Origin: DASQTB01 sp035642095
Lineage (GTDB): Bacteria > Actinomycetota > UBA4738 > CALAEC01
NCBI GenBank assembly: GCA_035642095.1
Contig: DASQTB010000027.1
Location: forward strand, 1 to 43,347
Reading direction: 5' to 3'
Length of the DNA stretch: 43,347 bases
Positions within the stretch are counted from its first letter, which is position 1, and each line of letters starts with the position of its first letter. The notes under the pieces are model-generated. The model saw nothing but the letters and a program-made list of their open reading frames with translations, was not told the DNA's origin and did no database searches. The position numbers and the translations under genes were made by a program. Positions 36,547 to 43,347 of the stretch are shown piece after piece.

Positions 36547-36803
36547 CGAGCCGAGTACGGCAGCAGCGCCATCTCGCGAGCGTTCTTCACGGCCGTGGCC
36601 ACGTCACGCTGGTGCTGCGTACACGTCCCCGTGACCCGCCGGGCCCGGATCTTGCCCCGATCCGAGATGAACCGGCGGAGCAAGGTGGTGTCCTTGAAGT
36701 CGACGTGCATCACCCGGTCCCGGCAGAACACGCAGACCTTGCGCTTCTGTTTCCTCTGCCAGGCGTCGTCCTTCTCTCTCTCCCGCTTCCTCTTCCGTGC
36801 CAG
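36543..36803 (-). CDS. rpsR: Ribosomal protein S18, apparent CTG start
   Basis: S18 (86 residues if started at CTG). The conserved body is FKDTTLLRRFISDRGKIR, ARRVTGTCTQHQRDVATAVK and MALLPYSAR. Upstream in frame are KRKVCVFCRD and an N-terminal ARKRKREREKDD typical of S18. The only start fitting the family N-terminus is CTG 36803 (giving MARKRKRE), 7 bases after GAGGAGGG; the first ATG/GTG/TTG in frame (GTG 36731) would remove 24 residues including a Cys. CxxC plus a later CxxH point to the zinc-binding (C+) form. Follows ssb and couples to rplI by ATGA. Confidence 0.9.
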   Translation of the reverse strand: MARKRKREREKDDAWQRKQKRKVCVFCRDRVMHVDFKDTTLLRRFISDRGKIRARRVTGTCTQHQRDVATAVKNAREMALLPYSAR

Positions 36804-36822
36804 GGTGGATCCCTCCTCGTCT

Positions 36823-37272
36823 CTAAGCGCTCTCCGCGGGCGGCCCCTCGCTTCCGCCGCCGCTGGTCACGCCAACACCCTCGCCCCAGTCGCCCCCTCC
36901 TCCACCTGACCGGGACTGCTTCTCGACCTTCGCCGTGGCCCACCGGAGGCTGGGGCCGACCTCATCCGCTTCGATCTCGACGGCCGACCGGGTCTCGCCT
37001 TCCTGCGTCTCCCACGACCGCGACCGGAGGCGGCCGACGACCAGAACGCGGCTCCCCCGGGTCAGGGACTCGGCGGCGTTCTCGGCCAGCGTCCGCCACG
37101 CGTTCACCCGGAAGAAGGAGGTGTCCGCGTCCTTCCACCCGCCGGACCCGTCGGGGACCCGGCGGTTCACGGCAACCCGCAGCGTGGCCACGGCCGCGCC
37201 GTTCGGCGTGTACCGCAGCTCGGGGTCGTCCGTGAGGTTCCCCACGATCGTCACCTGGTTCTCGCTCGCCAT
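36823..37272 (-). CDS. ssb: Single-stranded DNA-binding protein without the acidic tip
   Basis: OB-fold SSB (149 residues): QVTIVGNLTDDPELRYTPNG, VATLRVAVNRRV, DTSFFRVNAWRTLAENAAES and RGSRVLVVGRLRSRSWE cover about residues 5-110. A short Gly-rich tail follows and ends GGGSEGPPAESA. The DDDIPF-like acidic tip that docks SSB partners is absent, and neither other frame near the stop restores it. Position between rpsF and rpsR is that of the housekeeping SSB. ATG 37272 is preferred; a GTG one codon earlier is possible. Confidence 0.93.
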   Translation of the reverse strand: MASENQVTIVGNLTDDPELRYTPNGAAVATLRVAVNRRVPDGSGGWKDADTSFFRVNAWRTLAENAAESLTRGSRVLVVGRLRSRSWETQEGETRSAVEIEADEVGPSLRWATAKVEKQSRSGGGGGDWGEGVGVTSGGGSEGPPAESA

Positions 37273-37342
37273 CACCGATCACCACCCATGCCTGCTCGTC
37301 CCCCGGCCGGAGGCGATCCGGCCGAAGGAGGGGAAGTCCTGC

Positions 37343-37633
37343 TCACGCCGCGTCCGTGCGGACGATCTTGAACCGCATCACCTCGTCGGCCAGGGAGAGG
37401 ACCCGGTCGAGCTCGGCCAACGCCGGCGACTCGGCCTGGAACGACGCCACGAAGTAGGTGCCCTCGGTCTTCCGGTCGATCTCGTGGGCCAGCTTCCGAC
37501 GCCCCCACGTGTCGACGGTCGAGACATCGCCGCCGTTCTCGGAGACGAGGCCCTTGACCCGATCGATCACCTGGCCGACCTGCTCCTCGTCGGCCTCCGG
37601 ATCGACCAGCACCAAGATCTCGTACTTCCTCAG
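37343..37633 (-). CDS. rpsF: Ribosomal protein S6, apparent CTG start
   Basis: S6 (96 residues from CTG 37633). It reads (M)RKYEILVLVDPEADEEQV, VDTWGRRKLAHEIDRKTEG, TYFVASFQAE and VMRFKIVRTD. S6 proteins begin MRxYE, so the initiator must be the CTG, which lies 7 bases after AAGGAGG. The in-frame ATG at 37699 would add 22 residues unlike any S6 and would start upstream of the strong ribosome binding site. First gene of the rpsF-ssb-rpsR-rplI operon. Confidence 0.92.
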   Translation of the reverse strand: MRKYEILVLVDPEADEEQVGQVIDRVKGLVSENGGDVSTVDTWGRRKLAHEIDRKTEGTYFVASFQAESPALAELDRVLSLADEVMRFKIVRTDAA

Positions 37634-37647
37634 GCTGCCACCTCCTT

Positions 37648-37685
37648 CGGTCTCATCGGCCCCCAGGGGGAGCAGGGGTGGACCG
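37648..37685 (-). promoter_or_regulatory. Candidate S6:S18-responsive mRNA leader
   Basis: The rpsF 5' leader folds: an outer CGGTC / GACCG stem (37685-37681 with 37652-37648) and an inner CCCC / GGGG helix (37678-37675 with 37664-37661), with CCGATGA between the two 3' strands. Many bacterial rpsF leaders carry an S6:S18-binding structure with a conserved unpaired CCG on the 3' side; this CCG (37659-37657) is in the expected place, upstream of the ribosome binding site. Confidence 0.45.
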
Positions 37686-37689
37686 ATCC

Positions 37690-37695
37690 ATCCTA
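37690..37695 (-). promoter_or_regulatory. -10 box of the rpsF operon
   Basis: TAGGAT on the minus strand; a start 6-7 bases downstream (about 37683) would make the mRNA begin at the leader stem. The -35 is weak. The remainder of the gap to 37758 shows nothing else. Confidence 0.4.
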
Positions 37696-37758
37696 GCACC
37701 GGCCGACCGAGACGCCGGCAGAGGGGACGCTAGCAGTGGGGTGTGACAGGAACGCCGG

Positions 37759-38832
37759 TCATTCCTGCGCGGCGAGGAGACCGGAGGCAAAGCGCCACAC
37801 GTCCCACAGGTCCGCCGCCAGGGACAGGGCGCCGCCGGGCCCCTGGGACCAGAGGTCCACGTGACGGAACGATCCGACCGTGATGATCCGGGCGTCCGGC
37901 AGGGCCCGATGGAGCCGGATCAGTTCGCCGTACGGCACCGCCGGGTCGTCAGTGGAGTGCATGGCCGTCACTGGAGTACGGATCCGCCCGGCCACAGTAG
38001 CCGGCGAGAAGCGGTTCAACAGCGATCGGCCCTCCGGAGGAAGGGCGGCCACCAGATCCTCGGTCCTGGACGGGTCTCGGTTGGCCAGGAGGTCGTACAC
38101 GGCCCGACCAGGTGGGTCAAGGCTGTTCGGGGGAGCCCGTCCGGCCAGCACCGCTTCGAGCCCGTCGTGCGATCCGGGCGGGGCCAGCTGGACGGCGTAC
38201 CGCTCCAACACCTGATGGGCCTGGGGGTGACCTTCCCAGGGCACCGGGCGGCCGGCAACCAGCGACCGTCCCGTGGTGACCGCCTGGATCACCCCGGCCA
38301 GGTCGAAGTACGCCCCGAACACCGCCACGGTGGCCAGACGCTCGCCGAGCCGAGGATCAGCCGCGGCCACCAGGGCGTAGGAGCCGCCGTAGGAGATCCC
38401 CAGCATGGCCACGGGTCCGATCGTGCCGGGATGGGCCTCCAGGGCGAGGGCCGCCCGGACGATCCGGTCCAGGTCCTCCCGGTCGAACCGCCGCTCCGCC
38501 AGGGTCAGCCGGGGAGCGAACACCACCCGCCCCGCCCGGGCCAGGGCCCGGCCGAGCCGGACGGCACGAGGGTCGTCCGGACCGCGCGGCGCCGCGCCCA
38601 GCACCAGGAGGACGGCCGGCGCCGGGCGGTCGGGAACGTAGAGCGATCCTCGAACCCCGTCCAGGGTGATCTCCCCTCGGCGGACGGCCGGCGCGAACGG
38701 CCGGGGAAAGGACGCCCCCACGGCCTCGGCCAAGACGGCGACGGCCTTGACTCCCGCCTGCACGGGGGGCAGCAGAGCCAGGCCGGTCATCACGCCAACG
38801 GCCGCGGCCGCGAATCGCCATCGCCCGGCCAC
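37759..38832 (-). CDS. Membrane-anchored or secreted alpha/beta hydrolase
   Basis: A 357-residue protein. The N-terminus (MAGRWRFAAAAVGVMTGLALLPPVQAG) is a signal peptide or anchor. The alpha/beta-hydrolase fold shows strand PAVLLVLGAAP, nucleophile elbow GISYGGSYAL (Ser), a late Asp in MHSTDDPAVPYGE and a His in GSFRHVDLW, a plausible Ser-Asp-His triad. Substrate unknown; the family resembles dienelactone-hydrolase or acetyl-esterase-like proteins. GTG start at 38832, 25 bases after panB, so probably cotranscribed with it. Confidence 0.75.
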   Translation of the reverse strand: MAGRWRFAAAAVGVMTGLALLPPVQAGVKAVAVLAEAVGASFPRPFAPAVRRGEITLDGVRGSLYVPDRPAPAVLLVLGAAPRGPDDPRAVRLGRALARAGRVVFAPRLTLAERRFDREDLDRIVRAALALEAHPGTIGPVAMLGISYGGSYALVAAADPRLGERLATVAVFGAYFDLAGVIQAVTTGRSLVAGRPVPWEGHPQAHQVLERYAVQLAPPGSHDGLEAVLAGRAPPNSLDPPGRAVYDLLANRDPSRTEDLVAALPPEGRSLLNRFSPATVAGRIRTPVTAMHSTDDPAVPYGELIRLHRALPDARIITVGSFRHVDLWSQGPGGALSLAADLWDVWRFASGLLAAQE

Positions 38833-38857
38833 ATCGGGACGAGGCTACCCCGAGCGG

Positions 38858-39646
38858 CTAGGAATACGAGTGCTCGTCGTCCGGGAACGCCCCAGACTCG
38901 ACCTCGTCGGCGAACGCCCGCGCGGCCCGGCCGATCTCGTCGCGGAGGTTGGCGTACGCCTTGACGAACTTCGGATGCTTGCCCTGGCCGAGCCCGAGCA
39001 GGTCGGTGATCACCAGGACCTGGCCATCGCAATGCGGGCCCGCCCCGATCCCGATCGTCGGCGCGCCGACCGACTCGGTCACCCGGCGGGCCGCCTCGAT
39101 GGGGATCCCCTCGAGCACCAACGAGAAGACGCCGGCCTTGTCGAGGGACATCGCATCGGCAATCAGCCGTTCAGCCGTCTCTTCGGTCCGGGCCTGGACG
39201 CGGTACCCCCCCATGGCGTGCACCGACTGGGGGGTCAGACCGAGGTGGCCCATGACGGGGATCCCCCGGACGACCAGGGCCTCCGCCAGCTCGAACAGCG
39301 GCCCTTCGATCTTGACGGCGTGCATGCCGCCCTCCTTCATGTACCGGCCCGCGTTGCGGATGGCCTCCTCGGTGGAGGTCTGGTAGGTGAGGAACGGCAT
39401 GTCCCCGACCAGAAGGGCGTTCCTGGCCCCGCGAGACACCGCCCGGGCGTGGTGGAGCATCTCATCCATGGTCACCGGCAGCGTCGTCTCGTAGCCGAGG
39501 ACGTTGTTGGCCACCGAGTCGCCCACCAGGAGCACGGGGATACCGGCTTCGTCGAGGATCTGGGCCGTGGGGAAGTCGTAGGCGGTCAGCATGGGAAAGC
39601 GCCGACCCTCGCGCTTCCACGCGGCGAGGTCGTGGATCGTGGTCAT
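38858..39646 (-). CDS. panB: 3-methyl-2-oxobutanoate hydroxymethyltransferase
   Basis: First committed step to pantothenate and CoA: 2-oxoisovalerate plus methylene-THF to ketopantoate (262 residues). Motifs: FPMLTAYDFPTAQILDEAGI, LLVGDSVANNVLGYETTLPV, AVKIEGPLFE, MGHLGLTPQSVH and GIGAGPHCDGQVLVITDLLG. Its substrate is also the deamination product of valine, the reaction of the dehydrogenase at 1.5 kb. ATG 39646 follows AAGGAGG; the longer frame upstream is not coding. Confidence 0.95.
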   Translation of the reverse strand: MTTIHDLAAWKREGRRFPMLTAYDFPTAQILDEAGIPVLLVGDSVANNVLGYETTLPVTMDEMLHHARAVSRGARNALLVGDMPFLTYQTSTEEAIRNAGRYMKEGGMHAVKIEGPLFELAEALVVRGIPVMGHLGLTPQSVHAMGGYRVQARTEETAERLIADAMSLDKAGVFSLVLEGIPIEAARRVTESVGAPTIGIGAGPHCDGQVLVITDLLGLGQGKHPKFVKAYANLRDEIGRAARAFADEVESGAFPDDEHSYS

Positions 39647-39683
39647 GGCTCGCGCCTCCTTCGGTGAGTGCACGTCCCACCCG

Positions 39684-39689
39684 ATTGTA
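39684..39689 (-). promoter_or_regulatory. -10 box of panB
   Basis: TACAAT on the minus strand, about 37 bases before ATG 39646, leaving room for the visible AAGGAGG. The -35 is poor. Confidence 0.4.
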
Positions 39690-39729
39690 CCCTCGCCCCG
39701 CCGAGATACCGCTCCGGCCGAGGGGCCGC

Positions 39730-40314
39730 TCAGGCCGAGGGGAACTCCACGGTCAGGTGGTCGGGGCCGGCGTCGATCCGGTAGCACACCTTGTCCGACA
39801 GGCCCAGCCCCCACGACACCTGGCCCTCGAAGTCACCGAGCATGGCCGCCTCGCGGAGCGTGGGGAAGCCCGGATCGAACCGCTCCGGCCCGGTGTAGAC
39901 CTCGACGGGCGTCTCGCCGGACAGATCGTGGCCGACCGCCTGGAACGAGACCACCACGAAGGCTTCACCCTCTACATGCACCGGACGGCCCTCGCCCTCG
40001 GTAATGAGCTTCTCGGTGAAGTAGACGAAGTGGGGCGGCGGCCTGGCCGGCGCGTCGGGCTGCGGCTCGAACCGGAACGTGATCGCGTCGACGCCGTCGG
40101 CGGACTCGACCTCGACCTCCACGAAGTCCGGAAAGTTGGCCGGGTTGCCCCCATCGACCATCCGGCAGGTGGCCCCCGGCAACCCCTCCGCTTCGGTCTC
40201 CGTGGGCGTGGGGGTCGCCTCCGGCGGCGGGGATGCCGCCGGCTCCTCCGCCCGTTGGCCGCACGCCGTGGCCACCAGGACCAGAGCAAGGATGAGCGAC
40301 GGTCGCACCATCAT
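39730..40314 (-). CDS. Lipoprotein with AMIN-like domain
   Basis: A 194-residue lipoprotein: lipobox VATAC after a hydrophobic signal, a Pro/Thr/Glu-rich linker, then a beta-rich domain with VDAITFRFEPQP, PPHFVYFTEKL, AFVVVSFQAVGHDLSG, TPVEVYTGPERFDP and LSDKVCYRIDAGPDHLTVEF. This pattern resembles the AMIN-like domain of secreted actinobacterial proteins; function unknown. Of three consecutive possible starts (GTG 40317, ATG 40314, ATG 40311) the middle one best fits the TACACT box 7 bases upstream. Confidence 0.72.
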   Translation of the reverse strand: MMVRPSLILALVLVATACGQRAEEPAASPPPEATPTPTETEAEGLPGATCRMVDGGNPANFPDFVEVEVESADGVDAITFRFEPQPDAPARPPPHFVYFTEKLITEGEGRPVHVEGEAFVVVSFQAVGHDLSGETPVEVYTGPERFDPGFPTLREAAMLGDFEGQVSWGLGLSDKVCYRIDAGPDHLTVEFPSA

Positions 40315-40321
40315 CACCGGC

Positions 40322-40327
40322 AGTGTA
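40322..40327 (-). promoter_or_regulatory. -10 box before the AMIN-like lipoprotein, likely leaderless
   Basis: TACACT ends 7 bases before ATG 40314, with no Shine-Dalgarno between. Same hexamer as before purA and the DUF2207 gene. Confidence 0.45.
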
Positions 40328-40341
40328 GGACGGCCGGCCGG

Positions 40342-42222
40342 CTAACCGGCGCTGGAGCCGGTCCCGCCACCGCCTCCTCCACCCCCGCCGCTGAACCCGC
40401 CTCCGAACCCGCCGCCGGAGCTGGCCCCGCCCCATCCGCTCGACCACCCGACCGATGCCGCCGCCGCGGGGGCGACGTAGGCCCGGCTCGTGGCGCTCCA
40501 GTGGTGGTACGCGGTGAACCCCTCTGCGCCTCGGGGCGCCCCCGGCCACGGCTCGGGGATGTCCTCGGGAGGAAGGATCTCCCGGACCTGCTTCTCGACC
40601 CGGCCGGCCACGTCGAGGGCCACCGCGTACACCAGGTACCGCTCCCACACGATCACGGCCAGCGCCGGAGCGTCCTCGAACGTCGAGAACTCCTTGAGGA
40701 ACCTTCGGAACGCCGCCCACCGGGCCACCCGCTCCCGGAGATTCGCCGGAAGCCGGACGGGCATGAACCGCCCGGCGATCCACCGGCCGGCCACGGCCAC
40801 CCCGACCAGCCACAGCGCCCGCGGACCGACCAGGCCGTGGAAGACCTGTGGGCCGTCGCCGAATCCGACCGAACGCCAGTACCCGTAGACGATCGCACCC
40901 AGCGCCACGAGCGTCATGGCCGTCCGCTCGCTCCGGGACCGCGCCTTCACCACCGTGGTGACCAGCCGCTTGGTGCGCTTGCCGGCCTTCTTCCACCAGT
41001 CGGACAGGTTGGTGCCCCGGGTGCCCGAGTTCTTCACCGACTTCATCGACACCGGCCGCTCGCCGTCGCCGGTGAACAGGAACTCGACGAATTCGCCATC
41101 GATCCCCTCGGGGCGGGTGCGGAGGAGCAGCCGGAAGTCCTCCGGGTCGGTGACCGGTCCGACGGCCTGGACGTCGATCGCTCCGGTCCGGGCCAGGTGC
41201 AGCATCTGGGCCCGGTAGGCATTCTTGGGCTGGAGCCTCCCCCGGTACGCCGACCACAGCATGGCCAGGTCGACCGGATGGATGTCCTCCGGGGGCTCCT
41301 GCAGGAACCGGGGGATGCCGGGGACCCGATCGCGCCGCCGGGCCAGCACCACCATCGACACGAAGAACAGCGGCACGAGGACCATCAAAACCACCACCAG
41401 CACGCTCTCGACCCGGTGCTGACGGCGGAGGGCGTCAGCGTCCGCCGCGAGCCGACGCTCCTCCGAGAGGATCCGATCGAACGCCGGACCGCCTTCGATC
41501 GGGGCGAACGGGACCACGGAGTTCGGGAACAGGACCGAGCCCTCGACAACCGTGAAGGGCCGGAGGTCCCGGACTACCAGCTCGACGGTCTGGGGGTCGA
41601 GGACCCGGATCCGGCCGCCCAACGGCCCGTGACCCCACGCCCTGACCTCGCCCTCTCGAAGAGGACGGGTCCGAACCTCGGCCGGACCGGCGGCGGTGGG
41701 GCAGGGACCGGACGGGCGGGGCACCGCGCCCTTCGCCGCCTCGGGAAGATGAAGCCGGATCCGGACGAGGTCCGTCACCCTGTCGTGGCCGGTCCCCACG
41801 AACTGCCACAGGAGATGGGCCGCGTCCCGGTACCCGTCGACCGCGCAGAGAGCCCGGTAGCGGATCCGGAACGTGCGCGCCTCGTCTCGAGCGTCGAAGG
41901 TCCACGTGGCGTTGACCCCGGCCGCGGTGCCGGTGGGAACGGCAAGGACCGGTCGGCCGTCCTCGCTGACCTCGAACCCTTCGACCCGGTCGATCGGCCA
42001 GTCGACGGAGTAAGTGATGAACGAGAAGGCGCCGGTGAAGTCCCACGTCCGCCGCTCGTCCAGCGACAGCGACCCGTCGGGGTTGACTGTGGCGTCGATC
42101 AGGACCCGAGGGAAGTGATAGTCCTTCTCCTGCTCAGAGGGAGCGCTGATGGCCGCGATGGCGATGGCCACGAGCGGGATCAAGACGATGACCCAGACGA
42201 CCACCTTTCCCCGTGTGGACAT
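40342..42222 (-). CDS. DUF2207 membrane protein
   Basis: A 626-residue protein: N-terminal membrane segment (VVVWVIVLIPLVAIAIAAIS); large extracytoplasmic DUF2207 domain (about 30-275, with RVLIDATVNPDGSLSLDERR and WTFDARDEARTFRIRYR); further membrane segments (SVLVVVLMVLVPLFFVSMVV and a pair after residue 440); cytoplasmic part with WAAFRRFLKEFSTFED and WERYLVYAVALDVAGRV; and a Gly/Ser-rich tail. DUF2207 proteins are usually encoded beside lemA, which here is 17 kb away; function unknown. ATG 42222 is used; a GTG two codons upstream (42228) is possible. Confidence 0.82.
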   Translation of the reverse strand: MSTRGKVVVWVIVLIPLVAIAIAAISAPSEQEKDYHFPRVLIDATVNPDGSLSLDERRTWDFTGAFSFITYSVDWPIDRVEGFEVSEDGRPVLAVPTGTAAGVNATWTFDARDEARTFRIRYRALCAVDGYRDAAHLLWQFVGTGHDRVTDLVRIRLHLPEAAKGAVPRPSGPCPTAAGPAEVRTRPLREGEVRAWGHGPLGGRIRVLDPQTVELVVRDLRPFTVVEGSVLFPNSVVPFAPIEGGPAFDRILSEERRLAADADALRRQHRVESVLVVVLMVLVPLFFVSMVVLARRRDRVPGIPRFLQEPPEDIHPVDLAMLWSAYRGRLQPKNAYRAQMLHLARTGAIDVQAVGPVTDPEDFRLLLRTRPEGIDGEFVEFLFTGDGERPVSMKSVKNSGTRGTNLSDWWKKAGKRTKRLVTTVVKARSRSERTAMTLVALGAIVYGYWRSVGFGDGPQVFHGLVGPRALWLVGVAVAGRWIAGRFMPVRLPANLRERVARWAAFRRFLKEFSTFEDAPALAVIVWERYLVYAVALDVAGRVEKQVREILPPEDIPEPWPGAPRGAEGFTAYHHWSATSRAYVAPAAAASVGWSSGWGGASSGGGFGGGFSGGGGGGGGGTGSSAG

Positions 42223-42230
42223 CAGCACGA

Positions 42231-42236
42231 AGTGTA
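42231..42236 (-). promoter_or_regulatory. -10 box before the DUF2207 gene, likely leaderless
   Basis: TACACT on the minus strand, 8 bases before ATG 42222, no Shine-Dalgarno. It faces the divergent promoter of the glycosyltransferase gene within a 54-base gap. Confidence 0.45.
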
Positions 42237-42263
42237 GGGGACGACGAGCCTGTCCGAGCCCAG

Positions 42264-42269
42264 CATAAT
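42264..42269 (+). promoter_or_regulatory. -10 box before the glycosyltransferase gene, likely leaderless
   Basis: CATAAT, 7 bases before GTG 42277, with no ribosome binding site in between. Confidence 0.45.
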
Positions 42270-42276
42270 CAGGCCC

Positions 42277-43347
42277 GTGCCGGAACGGCGGATCGGCTTG
42301 GGCCTCGTCCTGGCCCTGACGGCGGCGACCATGGCCGGAGGCTGGCTCCTCAAGGCTCCCTGCCTGGGGCCCTGGGGGGACGGTCGTCAGTACACCCGTC
42401 TTTGCTACTCGGACGTGGCCGCCCTGTACGCCTCCGGGGACCGGGATCGCGGTCTGGACCAAGACCGGGTCCCGTACATCGACGGGCAGAACGAGTACCC
42501 CGTCCTGACCGGCGTGACCATGTGGCTGGCCACGCTGCCCGCCTCCTCGTTCGCGTCCTTCTTCAACTGGACCGCCGTGCTGCTGATCGGGGCGGCGCTG
42601 GCCACGGCCTGGGCGCTGTTCCGGATGGCCGGCGACGGGGCCCTGATGTTCTCCCTGGCTCCCACCCTGTTGCTGTACGGCTTCGTCAACTGGGACCTGG
42701 TCGCGGTGGCCCTGGCCACCGGGGCGACGTTGGCGTTCCTTCGGGGACGGGACGGGGGGGCGGGTGGACTCCTCGGGGCGGGCGCGGCGGCCAAGCTGTT
42801 CCCGGGGCTGGTGGCCGTTCCCTTCGCCCTCGATCGTGTCCGCCTGGGCCGTCGGGGCGGAGGGGCGTGGCTCCTCCTGGCTGCCGGGGCGGTGTGGGCC
42901 GCCATCAACCTGCCGTTCGCCGCGTTCGGCTTCGACCGGTGGTCGGAGTTCTTCCGGTTCAACGCGGCCCGGAGCGCGGACTGGGACAGCGTGTGGTTCT
43001 TCCTGGCCCGCCACCTCGACTTCACGTGGGACGTCGACACGCTGAATGCCGTGTCGGCGGGGACGTTCGTGGTGGGGACGATCGCCGTGTGGCTCGCCGC
43101 CGAACGGCGCCGACCCCGGTTCCCGGCGTGGACGTTCGGGTTCCCGCTGCTGGTCATCTTCCTCCTGACCAGCAAGGTGTACTCGCCGCAGTACGGGCTG
43201 TGGCTCCTGCCGTGGTTCGCCCTCACCCTCCCCGACCTCCGGCTGTTCGCGGCGTTCCAGGTGGCCGACGTGGCCGTGTTCGTCACCCGGTTCCAGTTCT
43301 TCGCCCGGTACACGGGCGTGGGCCCGGGTATGCCGTTCTGGTCCTTC
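42277..43347 (+). CDS. GT87-type (DUF2029) membrane glycosyltransferase, truncated by window end
   Basis: Open frame of 357 codons from GTG 42277 running off the right edge. It begins VPERRIGLGLVLALTAATMA (first membrane segment), then an extracytoplasmic loop with LCYSDVAALY and VPYIDGQNEYPVLTG, followed by many hydrophobic segments, LLYGFVNWDLVAVALATG, GAGAAAKLFPGLVAVPFALD and TSKVYSPQYGLWLLPWFALT. This is the pattern of GT-C fold GT87 polyprenyl-phosphate-dependent mannosyltransferases of actinobacterial envelope synthesis. Acceptor unknown. The long minus-strand frame over the same bases is a shadow. Confidence 0.78.
   Translation, partial: MPERRIGLGLVLALTAATMAGGWLLKAPCLGPWGDGRQYTRLCYSDVAALYASGDRDRGLDQDRVPYIDGQNEYPVLTGVTMWLATLPASSFASFFNWTAVLLIGAALATAWALFRMAGDGALMFSLAPTLLLYGFVNWDLVAVALATGATLAFLRGRDGGAGGLLGAGAAAKLFPGLVAVPFALDRVRLGRRGGGAWLLLAAGAVWAAINLPFAAFGFDRWSEFFRFNAARSADWDSVWFFLARHLDFTWDVDTLNAVSAGTFVVGTIAVWLAAERRRPRFPAWTFGFPLLVIFLLTSKVYSPQYGLWLLPWFALTLPDLRLFAAFQVADVAVFVTRFQFFARYTGVGPGMPFWSF

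Noticed and set aside
39664..42237. Long plus-strand open frame opposite the AMIN-like lipoprotein and DUF2207 genes
   Set aside because: Composition typical of antisense frames in high-GC DNA; spans two genes and their promoter.
42223..43014. Upstream extension of the DUF2207 frame to 43014
   Set aside because: It would cover the promoter region and run antisense through the glycosyltransferase gene; the conserved protein begins at the N-terminal membrane segment from 42222.

Overview
This GC-rich, densely packed window (43,347 bases) reads as a chromosome segment of a member of the Actinomycetota. The lineage call rests on several markers. There is a BldC-type MerR regulator beside a branched-chain amino-acid dehydrogenase. 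A dnaK-grpE-dnaJ-hspR-clpB heat-shock unit sits behind a HAIR-like operator. The window also carries a membrane Fe-S oxidoreductase of the mycobacterial EtfD (Rv0338c) type, an actinobacterial-style dCTP deaminase, a GT87-type glycosyltransferase, and abundant GTG starts with 4-base GTGA or ATGA gene overlaps. Synteny (bldC, valine/leucine dehydrogenase, pur genes) resembles what I recall for Streptomyces, but the class cannot be fixed from sequence alone.

Layout. 1-1062: accessory-looking stretch with two small membrane proteins and a decayed tRNA-like element. 1063-7799: bldC (-), then on + a Leu/Val dehydrogenase, a secreted CAP-domain protein, and a branched-chain 2-oxoacid dehydrogenase operon (E1a, E1b, E2) continuing into a cytoplasmic BtuF-like protein and a small SH3-like protein. 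7810-20134 (-): a nearly gapless purine operon purA-D-E-B-C-S-Q-L-F-M with a sensor histidine kinase coupled to its end. 20174-23673: dodecin, a DUF2090 aldolase-like protein, a small membrane protein, a UPF0173 hydrolase, a lipoprotein (+) and LemA. 23766-30754 (-): dnaK-hsp20-grpE-dnaJ-hspR-clpB. 30962-34516: EtfD-like oxidoreductase (+), dcd (-), tRNA-Gly(CCC) (+), nth (-). 34513-37695 (-): rpsF-ssb-rpsR-rplI followed by dnaB. 37759-43347: alpha/beta hydrolase, panB, a lipoprotein, a DUF2207 membrane protein (all -) and a truncated GT87-type glycosyltransferase (+).

How the genes work together. The + block at 1.5-7.8 kb deaminates branched-chain amino acids and oxidatively decarboxylates the resulting 2-oxoacids; E3 is not in the window. 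The EtfD-like protein could pass electrons from downstream acyl-CoA dehydrogenases to quinone. The purine block covers most steps to IMP plus the first AMP-branch step; purK, purN and purH are not here. The chaperone operon combines holdase (Hsp20), foldase (DnaK/J/GrpE) and disaggregase (ClpB) with their own repressor HspR.

Most unusual points: rpsF and rpsR both appear to start at CTG behind strong ribosome binding sites; the SSB lacks the usual acidic C-terminal tip; the bldC leader can form mutually exclusive terminator and antiterminator hairpins; a histidine kinase is translationally coupled to purM; and several genes have a -10 box 6-9 bases before the start codon with no Shine-Dalgarno, suggesting leaderless transcripts. 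I saw no CRISPR array, intact insertion sequence or clear defence system.
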